Source of the DNA: NORP309 sp045107085
GTDB lineage: Bacteria > Pseudomonadota > Gammaproteobacteria > Xanthomonadales > Marinicellaceae
Reading direction: 5' to 3'
DNA length: 64,000 nt
NCBI GenBank assembly: GCA_045107085.1
Contig: JBGCFT010000094.1
Span: 1 to 64,000, forward strand
In this document: positions 36,689-46,004 of the stretch, one piece after another
Position numbering within the stretch: position 1 is the stretch's first letter
Layout: every line of letters starts with the position of its first letter
Translations under genes and position numbers: made by a program
The notes under the pieces: generated by a model
The model's input: the letters and a program-made list of their open reading frames with translations, nothing else
The model's database searches: none
What the model was told of the DNA's origin: nothing

Positions 36689-37273
36689 TTAGAATGTGCA
36701 AGTTTTTATTTGTGCAGCATACCTTTTTGAATTGCCATCAACTTTTCTGGCCACATCTAACAACCATTTTTTATTATTGTGAGTCCCTCTCATATAACCT
36801 CCTCTGCCCTCATGGTATGCTAAATATTGCTTATAAGCATCCCATTTAGAAGCTTTGGTTTGTTTATGGGTGTTAAACGTATACCATCCTACAAAATCGA
36901 TAGCATCTTTAAATTTATCTCTATCTGCTCCTCTATTTTTGGTTTGTTTTTTATACTCTTTCCAAGTTTCGTCTAAAACTTGAGCATAACCAAAAGCAGA
37001 AGATTTTCTTGTCCAAGGAATAAAACCTAAAACTTTTTTACGCCCGGGTTTAGCGTCATTTCTAAATCCAGACTCTTGTTTTAAAATAGCCATCTGTACA
37101 TGAATCGGGGTGCCCCATTTATCTTGAGATTTTTGAGCATATTTATGCCATTTTTTCTTTTCAGAAAATATATAACAAATATTATTAATGTCTTTGGGGA
37201 CTTTATTGCGACATGAAGTTATGAAGATTAAAATGAGACAATAGAATATTAACAGCCCAAATGTTGACTGCAT
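36689..37273 (-). CDS. SLT-domain lytic transglycosylase lipoprotein
   Basis: Peptidoglycan-cleaving enzyme, about 194 residues from the ATG at 37273, 16 bases after queD; longer starts (37303, 37342) would overlap queD. A signal peptide with lipobox IFITSCRNK points to lipidation. The catalytic Glu lies in AILKQESGFRND and the family GYAQ motif in SAFGYAQVLDETW. A short C-terminal extension carries two Cys-poor helices and ends KTCTF. Downstream of fur-queD, it probably shares their transcript. Confidence 0.85.
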   Translation of the reverse strand: MQSTFGLLIFYCLILIFITSCRNKVPKDINNICYIFSEKKKWHKYAQKSQDKWGTPIHVQMAILKQESGFRNDAKPGRKKVLGFIPWTRKSSAFGYAQVLDETWKEYKKQTKNRGADRDKFKDAIDFVGWYTFNTHKQTKASKWDAYKQYLAYHEGRGGYMRGTHNNKKWLLDVARKVDGNSKRYAAQIKTCTF

Positions 37274-37289
37274 TTTAAGCGGCTGTTTA

Positions 37290-37649
37290 TTACTCAGGAC
37301 CATAATAAACACAACCAGAATTGCATGTTTCGCAGACTTCAACTTTTGATAAATTTTTTAAATCAGGTTTTAACATGGTCCAAATCCAAAAACATAGATT
37401 TTCACTGGTTGGATTTTCTAAGCCTTCTATGTGATTTAAACAGTTATGGTCTAATTTTTCATACAATGGTTTGAAGACGGATTTGATGTCTGCAAAGTCT
37501 GCAACCCAACCAGTATCCTCTGCCACATCATCTGATATGGTAATAATAATTTCAATCGAGTGGCCATGTAATCTGCCACACTTGTGTCCATCTGGCACAT
37601 TGGGTAACCAATGGGCTGCTTCAATCATAAATTTTTTATAGATTTCCAT
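37290..37649 (-). CDS. queD: 6-carboxytetrahydropterin synthase (QueD)
   Basis: Converts 7,8-dihydroneopterin triphosphate to 6-carboxytetrahydropterin in queuosine synthesis. 119 residues; zinc His residues appear in AAHWLP and LHGHS, and the catalytic Cys is in HKCGRLHGHS. Length is normal. The ATG overlaps the fur stop (TAATG). A fur-queD pairing suggests joint transcription but no metal-regulation motif was seen. Confidence 0.92.
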   Translation of the reverse strand: MEIYKKFMIEAAHWLPNVPDGHKCGRLHGHSIEIIITISDDVAEDTGWVADFADIKSVFKPLYEKLDHNCLNHIEGLENPTSENLCFWIWTMLKPDLKNLSKVEVCETCNSGCVYYGPE

Positions 37650-38050
37650 TAACTCTTCTTCCTCACATATAACACCATGTTGTGATCAATCAGCTCATAA
37701 CCATGTTCATCCGCTAGTTCAACCTGTAACTGTTCTAATTTTTTACTAAAAAACTCATTCACTTCACCTGTATCAACATCAACCATGTGATCATGGTGTT
37801 CTCCTGTTTCAACTTCATAAACGGCTTGATCATTATCAAATTGGTGCTTTATGATTAAGCCAGCAGATTCAAACTGATTTAATACGCGATAAATTGTTGC
37901 TAAACCAATTTCACTGTTTTCTTCTCTCATTTTAGTAAATAATTCATCTGCGCTAAAATGATTGCCAGGATGTTTTGCAAAAAACTCTAAGACTTGAACT
38001 CTAGGTAATGTCACCTTAAGCCCTGCTTTTTTAATATCTGATGCTTTCAT
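37649..38050 (-). CDS. fur: ferric uptake regulator, cysteine-free
   Basis: Iron-responsive repressor, 133 residues. Winged-helix DNA-binding half (1-80, with GLATIYRVLNQFESAGLI) and dimerisation half with the metal-binding HHDHMVDVD (86-). There is no Cys in the whole protein: the position of the E. coli CxxC reads DVDT, as in Xanthomonas-type Fur, so no Cys4 structural zinc site is possible. No Fur box was recognised in its own upstream region. It is transcribed divergently from bamE, as is common. Confidence 0.95.
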   Translation of the reverse strand: MKASDIKKAGLKVTLPRVQVLEFFAKHPGNHFSADELFTKMREENSEIGLATIYRVLNQFESAGLIIKHQFDNDQAVYEVETGEHHDHMVDVDTGEVNEFFSKKLEQLQVELADEHGYELIDHNMVLYVRKKS

Positions 38051-38153
38051 TATTATCTCAATTTTAAATTATATTTAATGTTACAGCTATTTTAACTGCT
38101 ATTTAACTCGCAATATTGTATCATTCGCACTGTTAAAAAGTTTACTTATTGTT

Positions 38154-38489
38154 ATGAAATCTAATACAATTTTATTATCACTGTTATTTATATTGTTTAC
38201 TAATGCGTGCACGTATAAAACACCTATCCAGCAAGGAAATATTTTAAAGCAAGAAGAAGTTGATGAAATAAAGCCAGGAATGAATAAGCGCCAAATTGCT
38301 ATAATTCTTGGAACACCCGCCATAGCTGATCCATTTAATCAAAACAGATGGGATTATTTAAATACCAGTAAAGTCAAAGGAAAATTAAATGATGTCAAAA
38401 GACTGACATTATATTTTAAAGACGATAAACTAATTAAAACTGAAGGCAATTATTTTCCTGCTAAAAACAGTGAAAACATAGAAAATTAA
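38154..38489 (+). CDS. bamE: outer-membrane assembly lipoprotein BamE
   Basis: Small lipoprotein of the BAM complex that folds outer-membrane proteins. 111 residues with signal peptide and lipobox FTNAC (Cys19), then IKPGMNKRQIAIILGTPAI, the SmpA/OmlA core. RWDYLN is also typical. Divergent from fur with a 103-base shared region; TATCAT near 38118 may be its -10. Converges on rnfH. Confidence 0.94.
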   Translation: MKSNTILLSLLFILFTNACTYKTPIQQGNILKQEEVDEIKPGMNKRQIAIILGTPAIADPFNQNRWDYLNTSKVKGKLNDVKRLTLYFKDDKLIKTEGNYFPAKNSENIEN

Positions 38490-38500
38490 TCTAGCTAATA

Positions 38501-38794
38501 TTATTTTATTATACCTTGATCACGTTGTTTTTGTGCTCTTTGAATCCTGACCTGTTTTGGATTTGCGATAAGATTTCGATATATTTCAATTCTATCACCT
38601 GCTTTAACTATTTCATCTAAGTGCTTGACTTGATTATATATTCCTACTTTATTAACTGATAAATTTATTTCGGGATAATCTTGTAATATCTTAGATTGTT
38701 TAATCACATCAGAAATACTCGACCCTTCCTGAACTTCCAATTTAATCAGTTTTTGCTCACTTAATAATGCATAAATTAACTCAACTGTAAACAT
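38501..38794 (-). CDS. rnfH: RnfH family ubiquitin-like protein
   Basis: A 97-residue beta-grasp protein (RatB/UPF0125). VELIYALLSEQKLIKLEV, a VGIYNQ core and GDRIEIYRNL are typical. Its function is unsettled; the E. coli gene sits next to ratA as here. The start overlaps the ratA end by 14 bases, so expression is coupled. The C-terminal tail is basic (RIQRAQKQRDQ). Confidence 0.88.
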   Translation of the reverse strand: MFTVELIYALLSEQKLIKLEVQEGSSISDVIKQSKILQDYPEINLSVNKVGIYNQVKHLDEIVKAGDRIEIYRNLIANPKQVRIQRAQKQRDQGIIK

Positions 38795-39221
38795 TGTTTG
38801 CCCTCTCTACAAAATCCACAACCAATTGCTGAGCTATTCTTCCAAAGGCTTTCTTAAAAGTACTGTTAAGTAATCCAGATTTAAAATTAAATTCTAAATG
38901 TAATTCTATTTTACTTGCGTTTGTACCAAATGGGGTAAAAATCCAATAGCCTGAGAGGTTTTTAAAAGGTCCGCTAACAAGCGTAAGATCGATACGATAA
39001 TTTTTTAATTCTTTACTTAATATGTTCCTTGTTGTGAATTTTTGTTTAATGCCAGCAAGACTTATTGTCATTCCAGCAATCATTTCACTGTCATTATCCT
39101 TAAGTATATGGGATTCATGACACCAATTGAGAAAGGCAGGATAGGTTTCAATTGAATTAACTAAATCAAACATTTTTTCGGCGTTATGTCTTATTATGGC
39201 TTGCCTGTTAATTGTATGCAT
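38781..39221 (-). CDS. ratA: RatA-type START/cyclase-domain protein
   Basis: A 146-residue polyketide-cyclase/START fold protein. In E. coli RatA was reported as a toxin acting on ribosome association; homologues (Coq10-like) bind ubiquinone. The ATG at 39221 gives the family N-terminus MHTINRQAIIRHNAEKMFDL; the 12 residues upstream are probably not coding. Key pattern YPAFLNWCHESHIL and C-terminal ALE-like helix RIAQQLVVDFVERAN are present. Divergent from smpB, as in E. coli. Confidence 0.9.
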   Translation of the reverse strand: MHTINRQAIIRHNAEKMFDLVNSIETYPAFLNWCHESHILKDNDSEMIAGMTISLAGIKQKFTTRNILSKELKNYRIDLTLVSGPFKNLSGYWIFTPFGTNASKIELHLEFNFKSGLLNSTFKKAFGRIAQQLVVDFVERANNVYS

Positions 39222-39297
39222 GAAACTTAAAGTAAATAAAATGCATATTCTACACAACTGAAGTGCATTTTTTTAGTTTTTTTACTACAATTCAATA

Positions 39298-39774
39298 ATG
39301 AATAAGAAAAAGAAAAAAACACCTTCCAATGTCATAGCTATCAATAAAAGATCTGGTTATGAATATTTTTTTCTGGAGGATTATGAAGCAGGTTTATCGT
39401 TAATGGGTTGGGAAGTTAAAAGCTTGCGCCAAGGAAAAGTAGATTTTAACGAATCCTATGTATTTTTGCGAAATGGTGAAGCAGAATTAATTGGCACTCG
39501 AATAACACCTCTTTTAAGTGCTTCATCTCATGTTGAATCTGACCCTATGAGACCAAAAAAATTATTATTGCACAAAAAAGAAATATCAAAATTGATTGGT
39601 GCCATTGAACAAAAAGGCTTAACCATAGTGCCCAGAAAACTGTATTGGAAAGCAGGAAAGATTAAACTGCTTATTTCATTAGCTAAAGGTAAGAATATTC
39701 ATGATAAAAGACAAGCAGTCAAAGCACGAGACTGGGATAGAAATAAGCACCGAGTGTTAAAAGCCAATCAGTAA
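39298..39774 (+). CDS. smpB: SsrA-binding protein SmpB
   Basis: Partner of tmRNA in rescue of stalled ribosomes. 158 residues with the oligonucleotide-binding barrel (GWEVKSLRQGKVDF) and a C-terminal tail HDKRQAVKARDWDRNKHRV, which helps place tmRNA in the decoding site. The tmRNA gene itself was not seen beside it. Confidence 0.96.
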   Translation: MNKKKKKTPSNVIAINKRSGYEYFFLEDYEAGLSLMGWEVKSLRQGKVDFNESYVFLRNGEAELIGTRITPLLSASSHVESDPMRPKKLLLHKKEISKLIGAIEQKGLTIVPRKLYWKAGKIKLLISLAKGKNIHDKRQAVKARDWDRNKHRVLKANQ

Positions 39775-39785
39775 AGCTGAATTTA

Positions 39786-39817
39786 GAACCTCAGACTTTA
39801 ACTAAAATCTAAGGCTC
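39786..39817 (-). terminator. predicted 3' hairpin of the pilin operon
   Basis: Two 15-base arms around a two-base loop. In the leftward transcript all 15 positions can pair, three of them G-U; in the rightward transcript those three become A-C mismatches. So it most likely belongs to the pil operon. The U-tract is weak. Confidence 0.5.
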
Positions 39818-39823
39818 AAATAT

Positions 39824-40255
39824 CTACTGCCAACAATTTGTTGGCCATCTTCTGCCAACAGAATTAATTCTGATATTTCTGCAATTTGTATTAAATAATG
39901 GTGTTGTATCATCTCTCTGATTACCTCTTGCTATGGCTCTGAGTTCATAACCACCGTCAACAATTGTCTGTCTAAATCTATAATTCTCTACTTGATTAAA
40001 TTTACCTGACAAACCCAAATTAGTGGGTGTTACATTCGCACCTAAAATAGAAGTAGCATATTGTTGATAAGTGGCCATGTGACGCTCTTGAATAGCAGCC
40101 AACTCCATTAAGATATTTTGAGCTTCTACCCTTTTCGAAATAATCACTTGTTTTTTATAGGTTGGAATAGCATAAGCCATAATTATTCCAATAACCGCAA
40201 TAACAATCATTAATTCGACTAGGGTAAAGCCTTTTTTATTTGATAATTTTTTCAT
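39824..40255 (-). CDS. pilE: PilE-like minor type IV pilin
   Basis: A 143-residue class III prepilin. Leader MKKLSNKKG is cut before FTLVELMIVIAVIGIIMAYA, which has the needed Glu5. The C-terminal part carries a Cys pair (NTNCRN and PTNCWQ) likely forming the D-region disulfide. Last gene of the fimT-pilV-pilW-pilX-pilY1 operon, as in Pseudomonas, where PilE is a minor pilin needed for initiation of pilus assembly. Confidence 0.92.
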   Translation of the reverse strand: MKKLSNKKGFTLVELMIVIAVIGIIMAYAIPTYKKQVIISKRVEAQNILMELAAIQERHMATYQQYATSILGANVTPTNLGLSGKFNQVENYRFRQTIVDGGYELRAIARGNQRDDTTPLFNTNCRNIRINSVGRRWPTNCWQ

Positions 40256-40257
40256 AG

Positions 40258-40614
40258 TTAATACAGTGTATCATATGGAACAGTTCCAATAAAAGTAACA
40301 TAGGTTTTAGAAACCTGTTTTTTATTTTCGTCTTTGTAATCATTATAAGCTATTCTTATGTGGTACTTCTTGTTTAGCTCTAATTCATCTAATTTTATAG
40401 TGTTGTTTGCGCTGGTATGATAGCCACGTATTAAAACAGATTCAAATAAAGTCAATGTCTTTGTTTTTACATTATTTTCAACAAAATCAATGGTTTTAGA
40501 TTCCATGTCAATATTAGTTATTTTGACTTCAGCATTTTCAAACTTTAAGCTTGCATCAGCTAATACCAAAGAACTGAGTAACAACAAGCTACATATAATT
40601 ATTTTTTTAATCAT
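40258..40614 (-). CDS. PilY2-like small exported protein
   Basis: 118 residues with a signal peptide (IIICSLLLLSSLVLADA, cut near residue 20) and a beta-rich mature part of about 98 residues. No family was recognised by motif. It sits exactly between pilY1 and pilE, where Pseudomonas aeruginosa encodes the small protein PilY2 of similar size, so it is a positional analogue. A periplasmic role with PilY1 is inferred. GGAG precedes the ATG. Confidence 0.7.
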   Translation of the reverse strand: MIKKIIICSLLLLSSLVLADASLKFENAEVKITNIDMESKTIDFVENNVKTKTLTLFESVLIRGYHTSANNTIKLDELELNKKYHIRIAYNDYKDENKKQVSKTYVTFIGTVPYDTLY

Positions 40615-40627
40615 TTTGATCTCCTAT

Positions 40628-43600
40628 TTAATCTAAAATTATGCGTTGCCAACTTTTTCTGCCCCATTTTCTTGTGGGTATTTCTACTAATCCAGATTCA
40701 CCAGTGTTGTCAATTGCACCTGTATCAATATTTATGAGTGTATTATTACCTCCTGGAGTCGTAATAATATTCATTCCTAAAGCTAAGTCATCAACAAATA
40801 TGCCTTCTGATTGACCCCCATTAAAAAATCCACCCGATGACAAAGATCCGCCAGTTGTTGAGCTAATTGCCATTATCCAGCTTTCGCCGCCAGGAAGACA
40901 TGGATCTGCTCCATTTGGTATAATGGTGATTACTGTCATTATGTTTGATTGATTATTTCTTCCAATTAAATTAACCATTCTTTCACCAGATGTAGGAAGC
41001 TCTACTTTCCAACTTTCATCAGAAGCGACTGGATTTGAGCTCACACTCCTGAATGTTCCAGTTTCAGTAACTGTTTGCTCAACCAATCTAGAATCGTTAA
41101 GAGAATAAGTGCTGTATCCCTCAAAAGAATCTCTTAATCCAATTAGATATTGCGGTGGAGTCGTTGTTACACTTCTGTCAGGTGTTTCTATATATTTGCC
41201 CGTTCCGAACGTAATCATCACATCTGTAGTAGAGTCATCTGGCGTAAATATTCTCGGTGGTGTAGTGATGGCTTGATCTGACGAGCCAGAAAATAAAATT
41301 TGATCTGAGGATATAGTGGTAGTGCCTCCTGAAAAAACTTTGAGAGCATCAAATTTGTATACATTACCATGCAAATCACCTGCATAAATAAAATCTGCAC
41401 CCTGATCTGCTGCATAATAAGTGATACTTGTATCTGAAGAATCATAAGCAACAAAATCACCCACAACCGGAGGACCCATACCATTTGGGTCTGCTATACT
41501 TCCATCATTAGATATCCACTTATGTAGTAAAGCACCTGTTTCTAGATCTAAAGCATACAATGCAGATTTCTGATTACTACTTGAGTAACCATTGGGTAAG
41601 AATGCAACCCATTTAGATGCACCTGTTTCGGGATTATATACCCTTGAAATAATACCACCAGCATATGTATAGCCCATATCGCTGTCTTCAGCGTCTGTAA
41701 ATTCCCATAAAACTTCAGGCTCATTTTTGACATCTGAACCTAAATTTAAAGCATAAAATAGCTTGCCGCCAAACCTTAAATTACCAAGGGCAACAGTATT
41801 CCAACCGCCTTCAATAAAAGCATCTCTGACAAATGGAGCAGCATCTACTCTGGTTTTATGTGGAGCTATAGGATCAGCAAGTTCAGCAATTGTTTCTAAT
41901 GACTTAGAAGGAATATAAGCCCAATATTCATGTCCTCCATTTGTGGTATTCTGAATGCCTGCAGCAAAAGCATGCAGCATACCATCATTGGCTCCAACTA
42001 AAATAACGTTATCACGGTTTTTGTATGTTTCTCTAAACTCTTCGTATCCACTGCCTGAACTAGCTGCGTTATACTCAGGCGTTCCTGGTTGCCAAAACTC
42101 ATCGTCAAAGGATGCACTCGGTGCTCGAACTATCTGGGCAGGAGAATGAATAACGTCTCCCAATAAAGATCTTCTGTCTCTGAACACTCCATTGTTAAAT
42201 CTTTCCAAAGATCTATCACCTCGGATATAGTTAATGACATCAGTGTATGATATTGTTGGATTTTCTATAACAAATTCTGAACTAATAATTGGAGTTATGG
42301 CACTAGTAGGTAATGAAGTTGCGTCAAAATCATATTGATTGCCATTGAAAAATGTTGATATATTTCTAGAATAATGATCATTAGTAGCAGCTATAACTCT
42401 GCCCATAGATGCGCACAAGCCACCTGTCAATTTACATCCAGCATCCCATTCTACAGCTCCAAGTGTGCCATCAGCATTTAATGGAGATGCAATAACAAAA
42501 CCACTCCAATCAGAAGTATCATATCCTGTTTTAAAAGATAGTGTTGCATCAGAAACAACATTAGAAGAGACACTACCAGCACTGGCACGGCCTTTTCTTT
42601 GAATTATATTTGATACAACTTTATTTAAGGATTCAGCTAATTCATTTGGATCTCTGGCACTGAAGTATTTGCCACGGCTGTTAACTGAAGCGTGCCAAAC
42701 ATCATCTACTAATCCACCACTATCACCAGTTCTTGTCCATGTTTTTTCACCACGTCTCAATGCCAGTAAATCTGTTTCTTGATCTAATGCTCCAGATAAT
42801 CCTAAACCAATGTTAAAGCTTACCAAATGTTGCCAAGATGCAGGATCATTATTGGGGTTCCAGAACAATTCAGGCTTTTGCCACCACTGTTCGTTTTCTG
42901 ATACTGATACAATATCTCCGTTAATATCGGTAAAATCTTCAATAAAAACTGGCACCCTATTTTCTAAATCAGGCCGTAAATCTCTTCTCCAAAATTCAAA
43001 TGCATTATCAGCTAAAGTTCTGCTATCAGTTCCTGCATACATTTTAGATAAACCTGATCCAGGATTGTAATTATAGCCTGATTCTCCTTCGGATACTGCT
43101 GGAAATGTTGTGCCAGTATTATCTACATTACTGTCAACCCCTTCTGCTCCATTCCAAGTACCATCGGAAATAGCAATATGAAAGTTTTGTTGACAGGATA
43201 ACTCTGCACCAAAATTTGCATCATAATAAGGTCCATTTACGCCTTTTTTTTCAAATTGAATTCCCGCTAATTCAGTAGATCTTCTTAAGGGCGTTCCTCC
43301 ATTTGCTGGTATCGTAAACAACCAATCAAAAAAGTCATCTCTGTGAGAACCTGTAAAAAGATTCATGTTTGTGCCGCCCGTAGAACCAGAAAATCTATTA
43401 TTATTTATTTGTTGCCAATCTATTTTAAAATCAGGACCAAAATTAACAAATGCATGGCTAAGGGCTGCTCTGGCTAGTTTTCCTCTGGTATTGTAATAAC
43501 TGTACCAATTTGCAAAGTTTTGTTCTTGATCTGCCGATATTTCATGTTTAGTGTATTGATTTTGACCAGTTCCAACACCGGCTGTCGCTCGTGTTGCAAT

Positions 43601-44110
43601 TGTGGCATTGCTTGGACCATTCCATGTGTAGTAGTATGCTTTTCCACGATTTAAAACACCGCCTTCAAGTAGAAAAACACCAACTGTTCCGTTTGTATAA
43701 TTAGGGTAACTATTAAATACAGGCACATAATTATTATTCAGATTAATACGACCAGTTATTCCTCCGCCAACTAAATTACCTGCTTCATAGAATCCATCAA
43801 ATTTAGCATTATCAAAATCAGCATCCGGTAATGAGGTACCATCTGATCTTACTGGTGGTCTGTAGTTAATATTAGGATTAAAATACAATAAGTTATAATC
43901 AGCAGACGCAAAACTAGCTGCATAATAGTATAACTGTGTATCTGGCATATAACCCCAAGCCATACTGCCTGAATCATCAAATGTTACTGCCAAAGCAGGT
44001 GGAACACTTTGATTTAAGAACAAAGGTTCATGCGTTAACAAAAGAGGAACCGATTTCACTGAGAAAGTGAAAGATAACACTGAGGCGCATATTATTTTAT
44101 TTAATTTCAT
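40628..44110 (-). CDS. pilY1: type IV pilus tip adhesin PilY1
   Basis: A 1160-residue exported protein. Signal peptide 1-20, then a MIDAS-like DDSGSM (45-50) opening a VWA-type region that includes the middle of the protein, then the conserved C-terminal beta-propeller from about residue 640 (LLGDVIHSPAQIV, VGANDGMLHAFAAG, DFIYAGDLHGNVYKFDA). PilY1 caps the pilus with minor pilins, acts as a calcium-modulated adhesin and takes part in surface sensing. Full length. Together with the c-di-GMP genes here it suggests surface-dependent behaviour. Confidence 0.94.
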   Translation of the reverse strand: MKLNKIICASVLSFTFSVKSVPLLLTHEPLFLNQSVPPALAVTFDDSGSMAWGYMPDTQLYYYAASFASADYNLLYFNPNINYRPPVRSDGTSLPDADFDNAKFDGFYEAGNLVGGGITGRINLNNNYVPVFNSYPNYTNGTVGVFLLEGGVLNRGKAYYYTWNGPSNATIATRATAGVGTGQNQYTKHEISADQEQNFANWYSYYNTRGKLARAALSHAFVNFGPDFKIDWQQINNNRFSGSTGGTNMNLFTGSHRDDFFDWLFTIPANGGTPLRRSTELAGIQFEKKGVNGPYYDANFGAELSCQQNFHIAISDGTWNGAEGVDSNVDNTGTTFPAVSEGESGYNYNPGSGLSKMYAGTDSRTLADNAFEFWRRDLRPDLENRVPVFIEDFTDINGDIVSVSENEQWWQKPELFWNPNNDPASWQHLVSFNIGLGLSGALDQETDLLALRRGEKTWTRTGDSGGLVDDVWHASVNSRGKYFSARDPNELAESLNKVVSNIIQRKGRASAGSVSSNVVSDATLSFKTGYDTSDWSGFVIASPLNADGTLGAVEWDAGCKLTGGLCASMGRVIAATNDHYSRNISTFFNGNQYDFDATSLPTSAITPIISSEFVIENPTISYTDVINYIRGDRSLERFNNGVFRDRRSLLGDVIHSPAQIVRAPSASFDDEFWQPGTPEYNAASSGSGYEEFRETYKNRDNVILVGANDGMLHAFAAGIQNTTNGGHEYWAYIPSKSLETIAELADPIAPHKTRVDAAPFVRDAFIEGGWNTVALGNLRFGGKLFYALNLGSDVKNEPEVLWEFTDAEDSDMGYTYAGGIISRVYNPETGASKWVAFLPNGYSSSNQKSALYALDLETGALLHKWISNDGSIADPNGMGPPVVGDFVAYDSSDTSITYYAADQGADFIYAGDLHGNVYKFDALKVFSGGTTTISSDQILFSGSSDQAITTPPRIFTPDDSTTDVMITFGTGKYIETPDRSVTTTPPQYLIGLRDSFEGYSTYSLNDSRLVEQTVTETGTFRSVSSNPVASDESWKVELPTSGERMVNLIGRNNQSNIMTVITIIPNGADPCLPGGESWIMAISSTTGGSLSSGGFFNGGQSEGIFVDDLALGMNIITTPGGNNTLINIDTGAIDNTGESGLVEIPTRKWGRKSWQRIILD

Positions 44111-44122
44111 TGTTTTAACTCC

Positions 44123-44740
44123 TTAATTTTGTCTCATTGCAAATACAGATTGGTAGACCACAAATATATTGCCTGTTGAATCGTTGGCTTTGGTTCCGAT
44201 TTTATAGTAAAACATTTTTTGTTCGTCTTTACTACCGCCCAGTGAACCACTACTACTGGCTGCTGATCCACCTCCTTCTTCACCTACTGTATTCTGAATC
44301 GCAACACCATTTCCATCTGTTAAATAATTATTAATAGGGTATATTAAAAACCTTGGCTCATCTTTTAAATTGCCTTTCAATGTTGTTTTTAAGCTATTAG
44401 TACCCGTATACATTGATCCTAAACCCATGGATTTATCAGAAATAAAGCTGTGCCAATCACTGCCACGAATTTCAAAACTATCACCGCAATACAAACATTC
44501 TGCGGAATTCACCCCATTATTTGTTTGATATTGTCTGAATACATAGTTTTCTACATTCACAAGCAATGTGTAGGCTGCTGTGTCAGCAAAACCTTTTCTC
44601 GCAAGACCTCCAGCCATTTTCTCTTGTAACAAAGCTGACTTCATAGAGGTCACTCCAATTACCGCAATGACTAGCAGTAGAATGATGCCGATTGCTAGTG
44701 CAACACCTTCTTGTTTTTTTATATTTTTATAATTTTTCAT
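44123..44740 (-). CDS. pilX: minor pilin PilX
   Basis: 205 residues. N-terminus KKQEGVALAIGIILLLVIAV is the PilX-type hydrophobic helix, with ALLQEKMAGGL following, as in the PilX_N family. Prepilin cleavage would be after the Gly of QEG. The mature C-terminal part has a Cys pair (CLYCG) and a low-complexity Ser/Gly stretch. Part of the priming complex for pilus assembly and PilY1 display. Twelve bases upstream of pilY1. Confidence 0.88.
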   Translation of the reverse strand: MKNYKNIKKQEGVALAIGIILLLVIAVIGVTSMKSALLQEKMAGGLARKGFADTAAYTLLVNVENYVFRQYQTNNGVNSAECLYCGDSFEIRGSDWHSFISDKSMGLGSMYTGTNSLKTTLKGNLKDEPRFLIYPINNYLTDGNGVAIQNTVGEEGGGSAASSSGSLGGSKDEQKMFYYKIGTKANDSTGNIFVVYQSVFAMRQN

Positions 44741-44770
44741 AATATTTTATGGTTTGAATTTCACAATGCC

Positions 44771-46000
44771 TTATTGCATTATATTTTTAAGTGCTATAGA
44801 AGTTGTAAACTCTCTTCTGTGCATACTGTAATGGTTTATGCCCGATGGTAAATCTGATTCATTATAAAATTCTCCACCGTATTGACTGTACCTAAATTCC
44901 TCATTTGAATTAGGTGAACTGTTATAAATTGTATTTAATAACATGTGAATATCGATGGTGACAACTGACCTCCACCCACATCCTTGATTATTTGGTAAAG
45001 TAGTATTATTAGTTTCATTTAAAACTTCTGGCCAACAATCTGCTCCTGTCAAAGATTCAACGCCACTGGCATTTAAATACCTAATTAACCCTTGACTGTC
45101 TCTTACTCCATAAATCACATCAAATGCATCAACACCTTCAATTACCGCATTTGTTACACCATTAAAATTACTGTATAAAGTTGGGATATCTCTGTCATCC
45201 ACTCTGTTATTTGCAACATAGTAAGTGGCAGTAGTAAAATCTCTTTGCATATTAAAAGCTTTGGCTAAAGTTATATCTGATTTAACATTGGGTGTCACCA
45301 CTATGGTATTTGTAGAGGACGCTATTTCTGTTACTACTTCAGGATAAGATATTCCAGTACCACAACTCACTACTAACCATTGTCCTGAACTGGGTGTGGG
45401 TGCGGTTGTTGTATCAGGGGGGTTTGCTGCAGACCAAGATGTTAATGTTAATGTATTGCCAGCAACAGAGTCAATTTCTCTGCCTTGTCCACTAATATAG
45501 CGCACAGTCAAAACATCAGTACCTGCAATCCTGTCTCCATCACTTACACCAACTGCTGGTATCATTGCTGTGGTATTTGACCCCAATGAATTCAATGCCG
45601 GCTGACAGGTACCAGCAGCATCACATTCATGCCCTCTCAGTAAATAAGATGGATCGAATGGGCCGATTCCAAATCCAGGTATAAATGGCAAGGATTTCAC
45701 ATCCCAAGCAACCTTTGTGGGTTGAGCTTCTTTTGCCGTTTCTTTATTCGACTCTCCAAAACAATACTGATAGCCTGTTTGCTCAATTGTTTGCTTCATT
45801 AATGAAATAGCATATCTGCCATTTTCTTGAATTCTTGCCAATCCGTTTTGTGTTCTGTTCATTTTTGAGGAAGTATCAAAAACTTGAATGAGTCCAGTCA
45901 GTACAATGACTCCAATAGCAATGGCCACCATTAGCTCAACAATTGAAAAACCTGTATTGTGTTTTTTGGGTTTGATATTAATATTTTTTAAAGATTTCAT
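44771..46000 (-). CDS. pilW: minor pilin PilW
   Basis: 409 residues, large minor pilin. Prepilin site is HNTGFSIVELMVAIAIGVIV with Glu5 retained. The C-terminal domain is long and beta-rich with paired Cys (HECDAAGTCQ and DCWPEV/GCGW). Size and position between pilV and pilX fit PilW. Four bases after the pilV ... order is fimT-pilV-pilW. Confidence 0.9.
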   Translation of the reverse strand: MKSLKNINIKPKKHNTGFSIVELMVAIAIGVIVLTGLIQVFDTSSKMNRTQNGLARIQENGRYAISLMKQTIEQTGYQYCFGESNKETAKEAQPTKVAWDVKSLPFIPGFGIGPFDPSYLLRGHECDAAGTCQPALNSLGSNTTAMIPAVGVSDGDRIAGTDVLTVRYISGQGREIDSVAGNTLTLTSWSAANPPDTTTAPTPSSGQWLVVSCGTGISYPEVVTEIASSTNTIVVTPNVKSDITLAKAFNMQRDFTTATYYVANNRVDDRDIPTLYSNFNGVTNAVIEGVDAFDVIYGVRDSQGLIRYLNASGVESLTGADCWPEVLNETNNTTLPNNQGCGWRSVVTIDIHMLLNTIYNSSPNSNEEFRYSQYGGEFYNESDLPSGINHYSMHRREFTTSIALKNIMQ

Positions 46001-46004
46001 ATAG

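Noticed and set aside
39775..39823. tmRNA gene next to smpB
   Set aside because: Only 49 bases separate smpB and pilE; no room for ssrA.
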